The position numbers and the translations under genes were made by a program. The notes beneath the pieces are model-generated. The model was not told the origin of the DNA. It made no database searches and saw only the letters and a list, made by a program, of their open reading frames with translations. Positions 29,893-34,603 of a stretch of 34,603 bases of DNA are shown here, one piece after another (position 1 is the stretch's first letter; every line of letters starts with the position of its first letter). The stretch comes from a bacterium (GTDB lineage Bacteria > Bacillota_I > Bacilli_A > RF39 > UBA660): contig JAHZBE010000013.1 of NCBI GenBank assembly GCA_019423565.1, positions 1 through 34,603 of the forward strand, written 5' to 3'.

Positions 29893-30342
29893 CTACTCTT
29901 CTATATCGTCTTCATCAACTATATTTAAATCTTCTAAATCATCTTCCATGTAATCATCATCTGATTCATCTGTATAATCATCTTCTATCGCGTCATCTTC
30001 ATCAGTTGTTTCTTCTTCTTCATCTTCACTTTCTTCTTCATCGTCTACTACATCTACTGCATCATCTTCACCATCATCAACAATTACTTTTACAACATGA
30101 TTTTCTTTTAAATCCCAATTAACACTATCTATTAAAATAAATCTTTTATCTGTTGTAAGTGCTGTAAAGAAGTCTCCTATTTTTGCTTCAAATTCAGCTT
30201 CAGATAATTCAAGTAAATTACATACTTCTCTAAATAAATTTGGAGTATTATACTGTTTTTTATCTTCCTTAATAATTTCATATGCTATATCAGTATAGCT
30301 CATTAATTCTAAATCTAACTTATCTTTTTCTCTTATGCTCAT
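29893..30342 (-). CDS. rpoE: DNA-directed RNA polymerase delta subunit
   Basis: 149 aa. The N-terminal HARE-HTH domain (about 1-90; SYTDIAYEIIKEDKKQYNT, FREVCNLLELSEAEFEAKIGDFF and RFILIDSVNWDLKENH) is followed by a nearly all-acidic disordered tail (about 100-149, runs of Asp/Glu). Delta speeds core enzyme recycling and makes initiation sensitive to nucleotide levels. It is confined to Bacilli and relatives, which helps place the organism. It lies after argS, as in B. subtilis, where the two are close. Confidence 0.94.
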   Translation of the reverse strand: MSIREKDKLDLELMSYTDIAYEIIKEDKKQYNTPNLFREVCNLLELSEAEFEAKIGDFFTALTTDKRFILIDSVNWDLKENHVVKVIVDDGEDDAVDVVDDEEESEDEEEETTDEDDAIEDDYTDESDDDYMEDDLEDLNIVDEDDIEE

Positions 30343-30401
30343 ATTTTTACCTCTTTCTTATTATTTGCTATATTTATATTCTTAAAATTATTATTTGTTC
30401 A

Positions 30402-32111
30402 CTACATTTTATTTGGCATTTCAATACCAAGCAAATAAGTTCCTTTCTTAAGTATATTTCCAACCATATTTACTAAATATAATCTTGAATCTCTTTCTTC
30501 AAGGTCATCAGATAATATTTTATTCTCATTATAGAATGAACTATATGCTTTTGCAAGGTCTATTAAGTATCTTGAAATAATATATGGTTCATTTTTACTT
30601 GCTGCTTCTTTAATGGTATCACTAAAATTATATATTATTTTTGCCATTCTATACGATAAATCATCATTTATTTTATTTATATTTACATTTTCTAGTAAAA
30701 TTTTACTATTTGACTTTTCTAAAACACTATTAATTCTAACAAACATGTACTGAATATATGGACATGTTTCTCCTTGGAAATTAAGCATTATATCATAATC
30801 AAATAATTCATCTTTTATTCTACTATTATATAAATCATTAAATATAACTGCGCCTACTCCAACTTTTCTTGCTATTTCATCTATATTATCCAAATTAGGA
30901 TTTTTTTCTTCTATTATAGATTTTGCTCTTTTGATTGCTTCATTTAATAAATCATCTAATTTTATTATGTTACCTTTTCTTGTGGATAACTTACCACTTG
31001 CGACTTTTACCATTCCGAATGATACATGAATTAATCCATCAACGTATTTTTCATCTAAATCAAGATATTTTGCTACTGCAAATATTTGTTTAAAGTGTAA
31101 ATCTTGTTCATAACTTGTAACATATATACATTTATCAAAATCATATGTTCTTGCTCTATAAAGTATAGCTGCTAAATCACGAGTTGCATATATTGATGAA
31201 CCATTTGATTTTTGAATGATACATGGTGTATTTATTCCATCTTGCTCTAAGTCTACTACTTTAGCACCTTCTGAATTAGTTATTTTATTATTTTTTTCTA
31301 ATATTTCTAATACTTCATTTGTTTTATCGCTATAAAATGCTTCTCCTTTATAACTATCAAAACTTGTTCCAAGTAAATCATATGTTTTCTTAAATTCTTC
31401 TAAACTAAGTTCTTTAAATCTGTTCCAAAGATTCATACAATATTCATCTTTTTCTTCAAGTAATTTAAAATTATTTCTGCATCTTTCTAATACTTCTGGA
31501 TTCTTTTCACACAATTCATTTATTCTTATATATATTTTAGTTAATTCATCAATTGGATTTTCATCTATATTATATTCATCATGCCAAAGTTTATAAGCTT
31601 CTATTAACTTACCAAACTGTGTTCCATAATCACCTAAATGATTTATTCCAACTACATTGTATCCAAGTTCTTTATAAATTCTATATAATGATTGACCTAT
31701 TACTGTTGATCTTAAATGACCAATATGAAAAGGTTTTGCAATATTTGGAGAAGAATAATCTATTAATACTGTTTTATCTTGTCCAATATTTGCTGAACCA
31801 AATTTCTCTTTTTCTTCATCAAATGAATTTATTACTTCTCTTATTAAAACTTCTTTTTTGATATAAAAATTTAAATATCCACTTACTGATTCTATTTTTT
31901 CTATAAAATCAGTATTATTTATTTTTTCTTTTAATTCGTCTGCAATCATCATTGGGGATTTTCTTAAAGTTTTTGCTAAACTAAAACATGGGAAAGAATA
32001 ATCACCATTTGTTTCATCTTTTGTTAGCTGAATGAAAGAATATATTAAATCATCTTCCATATTCAATTCTTTACTTATTAGTTTAGATATTTCTTTTTTA
32101 AAATCAAGCAT
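30402..32111 (-). CDS. argS: Arginyl-tRNA synthetase
   Basis: 569 aa, full class I enzyme that charges tRNA-Arg. Additional N-terminal domain (1-110), then IAKPFHIGHLRSTVIGQSL with the HIGH motif, RTYDFDKCIYVTSYEQDLHF, and GKLSTRKGNIIKLDDLL in place of KMSKS, typical of ArgRS. The DALR anticodon-binding domain closes the protein (YPISRYLIDLAKAYSSFYNE-like: EPYIISRYLIDLAKAYSSFY). ATG with AGGAGG seven bases upstream. Two bases separate it from the ywiB-like gene. Confidence 0.96.
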   Translation of the reverse strand: MLDFKKEISKLISKELNMEDDLIYSFIQLTKDETNGDYSFPCFSLAKTLRKSPMMIADELKEKINNTDFIEKIESVSGYLNFYIKKEVLIREVINSFDEEKEKFGSANIGQDKTVLIDYSSPNIAKPFHIGHLRSTVIGQSLYRIYKELGYNVVGINHLGDYGTQFGKLIEAYKLWHDEYNIDENPIDELTKIYIRINELCEKNPEVLERCRNNFKLLEEKDEYCMNLWNRFKELSLEEFKKTYDLLGTSFDSYKGEAFYSDKTNEVLEILEKNNKITNSEGAKVVDLEQDGINTPCIIQKSNGSSIYATRDLAAILYRARTYDFDKCIYVTSYEQDLHFKQIFAVAKYLDLDEKYVDGLIHVSFGMVKVASGKLSTRKGNIIKLDDLLNEAIKRAKSIIEEKNPNLDNIDEIARKVGVGAVIFNDLYNSRIKDELFDYDIMLNFQGETCPYIQYMFVRINSVLEKSNSKILLENVNINKINDDLSYRMAKIIYNFSDTIKEAASKNEPYIISRYLIDLAKAYSSFYNENKILSDDLEERDSRLYLVNMVGNILKKGTYLLGIEMPNKM

Positions 32112-32113
32112 CT

Positions 32114-32491
32114 TTATACCTCCTTTAATATAATTTCATATTTAAAGTTACCAGAATATTCATCAGATAACCATAAGTCGTATTCAATTATAATTCTATC
32201 ATCATCTATTTGTAAATGATTTGTTTTTACTTTTGTATCAATATAAAAGTTTAAGTTTTTAATAAAGTACTTTGATTCTGTTTCTTTATCTAATACAAAA
32301 TTAAATAATAGATTTGATTCATTATTATCTCTTTCCATAATAATATTACCATTATTAAAAGAAATATTTATATTTTCATCTATATCTTTTATTTTTAAAT
32401 ATTCATTTACTTTATAAACTGCTTCTAAGTTTTCTTTTTTTAATATTTCATCATTATTTTTTATCTTATAATCAATATATACTTTTTTCAA
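32114..32491 (-). CDS. DUF1934 (YwiB-like) beta-barrel protein
   Basis: 125 aa from a TTG start with GGTGA seven to eight bases upstream. The sequence alternates strand-like hydrophobic and charged residues with few helices (NISFNNGNIIMERD, IIIEYDLWLSDEYSGNFKYEIIL), as in the calycin-like DUF1934/YwiB family; function unknown. The main support is position: ywiB lies directly upstream of argS in Bacillus. It heads the minus-strand operon and diverges from the PBP gene. Confidence 0.7.
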   Translation of the reverse strand: MKKVYIDYKIKNNDEILKKENLEAVYKVNEYLKIKDIDENINISFNNGNIIMERDNNESNLLFNFVLDKETESKYFIKNLNFYIDTKVKTNHLQIDDDRIIIEYDLWLSDEYSGNFKYEIILKEV

Positions 32492-32604
32492 AAAAAATCA
32501 CCAATCTTTTTTTCAAGTAGCATTATATCATATATATAGTAAAAATGCACTCATATTTTTTCTTTTTTTTTACATAATAATAAAGGAAATATAGGTGAAA
32601 TTAT

Positions 32605-34533
32605 ATGAAATGGAAAAGAATACTGCTAAAATCGTTTGTTTTTTTTAGTTTTTTTATATGTATATTATTTACATTTATTTACTTTTATATTAGTCTTTCG
32701 CCTAAAATGGACTTAAAAAAAACTAATAATATAGTTATTTATGATAAAGAGGATAAAGTAATTTACAAAGGAAATGGTTCTAAAGAATGGATTAGTTTAA
32801 AGTTAATTGATAAGGATTTAATTAATGCGACTATTTCTATTGAAGATAAAAGATTTTATAAACATAATGGATTTGATTATGTAAGAATATTAAAATCAAT
32901 GTATAAAAATGCTAAAAATGGCTCTATTATTGAAGGGGCATCTACTATATCACAACAATATGCAAGAAATTTATATCTTAATTTTGATAGAAATTGGAAT
33001 AGAAAATTTAAAGAGGCATGGCTTGCATTAAAACTTGAAATTAATTATTCAAAAGATGAAATACTTGAAGGGTATTTAAATACTATTAATTATGGTAATG
33101 GTGTTATGGGAATACAAAATGCTGCTAAATATTATTTTAATAAATCTGCAGAGGATTTATCTCTTGCTGAAAGTTCTATGCTCGCAGGTATTCCAGGTTC
33201 ACCACAAGAATATTCACCTATTAATAATGAAACTAAAGCTAAGAAAAGACAAAGGGTTATACTTGATTCTATGGTTACTAATGGTTATATTACAAAGAAA
33301 GAAGCAGACGCTGCTTATAATGTTAAATTAACTTATCATGGAAAAAAGGATACATTAAATTTATCTACTTTAATGTATTATAAAGATGCTGTTATGAATG
33401 AACTTGATAAAATTGATATTATTCCAAATGATTATTTAGATACAAATGGAATAAAAATATATACTAATTTAGATGTTAATGCACAAACATATCTTGAAAA
33501 TGCTGTTACTGGAAATATTAAATCTGATAGTGATATTCAAACGTCTAGTGTAATGGTTGAAAATAAAACTGGTAAGGTAATTGCGCTTGTTGGTGGTAAA
33601 AATTATGAAAAAAGTCAGTATAATAGAGCAGTTTATTCAAAAAGACAGGTTGGATCTACTATGAAACCCTTTCTTTATTATGCTGCGCTTGAAGATGGAT
33701 TTACTGCCTCATCTACATTTTTATCAGAACCTACTACTTTTTCTTTAGAGAATAATAAAACTTATAGTCCTGCAAATTTTGGAAATATATATCCCTCTAA
33801 ACCTATTCCTCTTTTACTTGCGATTGCTTATTCTGATAACATATACGCAGTTAAAACACATTTATTTTTAGGCGAAGATAAAATTATTGAAGTTGCTAAA
33901 AAAGCAGGTATTAAAACTAAAATGGAAAAAACTGTATCACTCCCTCTTGGAACAGAGGAATTAAATATTATGGAGATGACTAATGCATATTCTACTCTTG
34001 CAAATGAAGGAGTTAGAAATAATTTATATCTTATTAGAAAAGTGGAAGACTTAAAAGGAAATTCTTTATATAAACATAAAAGTATACCAAAGACAGTTTT
34101 TGATTATAATTATACTTTTGTACTTAGTACTCTTTTAAATAATTGTTATGATAGTACCTTAATAGATTATAATGCTCCTACATGTCTTACTATTAAACCT
34201 AAGCTTACTAAAACTTATGCTATTAAAACTGGTTCTACTGATTCGGATTCATGGATTATGGGATATAATAGGGATTATACTTTGGGTGTATGGGTTGGAT
34301 ATGATAAAAATCAAAAGATAAAAAGTAATGATTCAAAAATATCAAAAAATATATGGGCTGATACTATGGAAAATTACTTAAGAGATAAAAATGATTCTTG
34401 GTATGATAAGCCTGAAAATGTTGTATCAGTTTTAGTTAATCCTATTACTGGAAATCTTGCGAATAATACATCTAAAAAGAAAAAAATTGTTTACTATATT
34501 AAAGGTACACAACCTACAACCTATGATAAATAA
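32605..34533 (+). CDS. Class A penicillin-binding protein (transglycosylase/transpeptidase)
   Basis: 642 aa. One N-terminal membrane anchor (SFVFFSFFICILFTFIYFY). GT51 domain at about 60-230 with ISIEDKRFYKHNGFDYV (catalytic Glu), EGASTISQQYARNLYLN and NTINYGNGVMGIQNAA. Transpeptidase domain with SxxK in KRQVGSTMKPFLYYA, SxN in AYSDNIYAVK and KTGS in AIKTGSTDSDSW. It polymerises lipid II and cross-links the stem peptides. ATG with AGGTGAA upstream. It is the only long plus-strand gene in the right half of the window and stands alone with its own terminator. Confidence 0.95.
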   Translation: MKWKRILLKSFVFFSFFICILFTFIYFYISLSPKMDLKKTNNIVIYDKEDKVIYKGNGSKEWISLKLIDKDLINATISIEDKRFYKHNGFDYVRILKSMYKNAKNGSIIEGASTISQQYARNLYLNFDRNWNRKFKEAWLALKLEINYSKDEILEGYLNTINYGNGVMGIQNAAKYYFNKSAEDLSLAESSMLAGIPGSPQEYSPINNETKAKKRQRVILDSMVTNGYITKKEADAAYNVKLTYHGKKDTLNLSTLMYYKDAVMNELDKIDIIPNDYLDTNGIKIYTNLDVNAQTYLENAVTGNIKSDSDIQTSSVMVENKTGKVIALVGGKNYEKSQYNRAVYSKRQVGSTMKPFLYYAALEDGFTASSTFLSEPTTFSLENNKTYSPANFGNIYPSKPIPLLLAIAYSDNIYAVKTHLFLGEDKIIEVAKKAGIKTKMEKTVSLPLGTEELNIMEMTNAYSTLANEGVRNNLYLIRKVEDLKGNSLYKHKSIPKTVFDYNYTFVLSTLLNNCYDSTLIDYNAPTCLTIKPKLTKTYAIKTGSTDSDSWIMGYNRDYTLGVWVGYDKNQKIKSNDSKISKNIWADTMENYLRDKNDSWYDKPENVVSVLVNPITGNLANNTSKKKKIVYYIKGTQPTTYDK

Positions 34534-34565
34534 TAAAAGATAACGTGCATGTGAAGTTGTAATAT

Positions 34566-34598
34566 AAAAGTGGACATAAAAAAAGATGTTCCACTTTT
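34566..34598 (+). terminator. PBP gene terminator
   Basis: Arms AAAAGTGGA (34566-34574) and TCCACTTTT (34590-34598), with further partial pairing towards the loop and extra T afterwards, 30 bases after the PBP stop codon. Confidence 0.85.
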
Positions 34599-34603
34599 TT
34601 GTT

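Noticed and set aside
30343..30401. Possible RNA gene in the AT-rich gap between argS and rpoE
   Set aside because: Only 59 bases, no stable stem or conserved motif by eye.

Overview
The window is AT-rich DNA from a low-GC Gram-positive bacterium of the Bacilli type. The backbone supports this: an RNA polymerase delta subunit (rpoE) beside argS, a spoIID-spoIIQ-spoIIID-mbl run, spoIIR beside prfA-prmC, zinc-type L31, and many short intrinsic terminators. At least four sporulation genes (spoIIR, spoIID, spoIIQ, spoIIID) are intact, so the lineage sporulates or did so recently. A gut Erysipelotrichales/RF39-like lineage fits, but this is inference.

Positions 1-8230 are accessory. The real secA (8231-10723, minus strand) ends in the SEC-C zinc tail CPCGSGKKYKQCCGK. 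The same tail with its stop codon recurs three more times downstream in the same orientation (stops at 158, 2751 and 4787), each cut off from any secA body. The four copies have different synonymous codons. I read this as three integrative elements inserted one after another at the 3' end of secA, each restoring the gene end with its own attP. E1 (about 2.6 kb) holds a broken tyrosine integrase and a relaxase tail. E2 (about 2.0 kb) holds one GH10 xylanase-like gene. E3 (about 3.4 kb) holds a PD-(D/E)XK-type nuclease gene, a threonine-codon leader with an attenuator-like hairpin, a threonyl-tRNA synthetase remnant and a GNAT acetyltransferase. Each element has its own terminal repeats, absent from the others, as expected for arm-type integrase sites.

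Positions 8231-15807 hold secA; a four-gene envelope operon (14922 down to 10792) led by a fusion of VirB2-like membrane segments, an NlpC/P60-or-CHAP-like domain and an M23 domain; hpf; and a cold-shock gene. Positions 16056-18616 are an agr-type quorum-sensing locus: agrB and agrD on plus, facing a receiver-only agrA and an agrC interrupted by one in-frame TAA on minus. The signal-producing half looks intact and the sensing half looks impaired.

Positions 18689-32491 are cell-envelope, sporulation and translation genes on the minus strand: tagO-like, mbl, spoIIID, spoIIQ, spoIID, rpiB, rpmE, a degenerate SGNH protein, murA, two lipoproteins, spoIIR, prmC, prfA, rpoE, argS and a ywiB-like gene. 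A class A PBP (32605-34533, plus) diverges from them. No rRNA, tRNA, insertion sequence or CRISPR array was seen.
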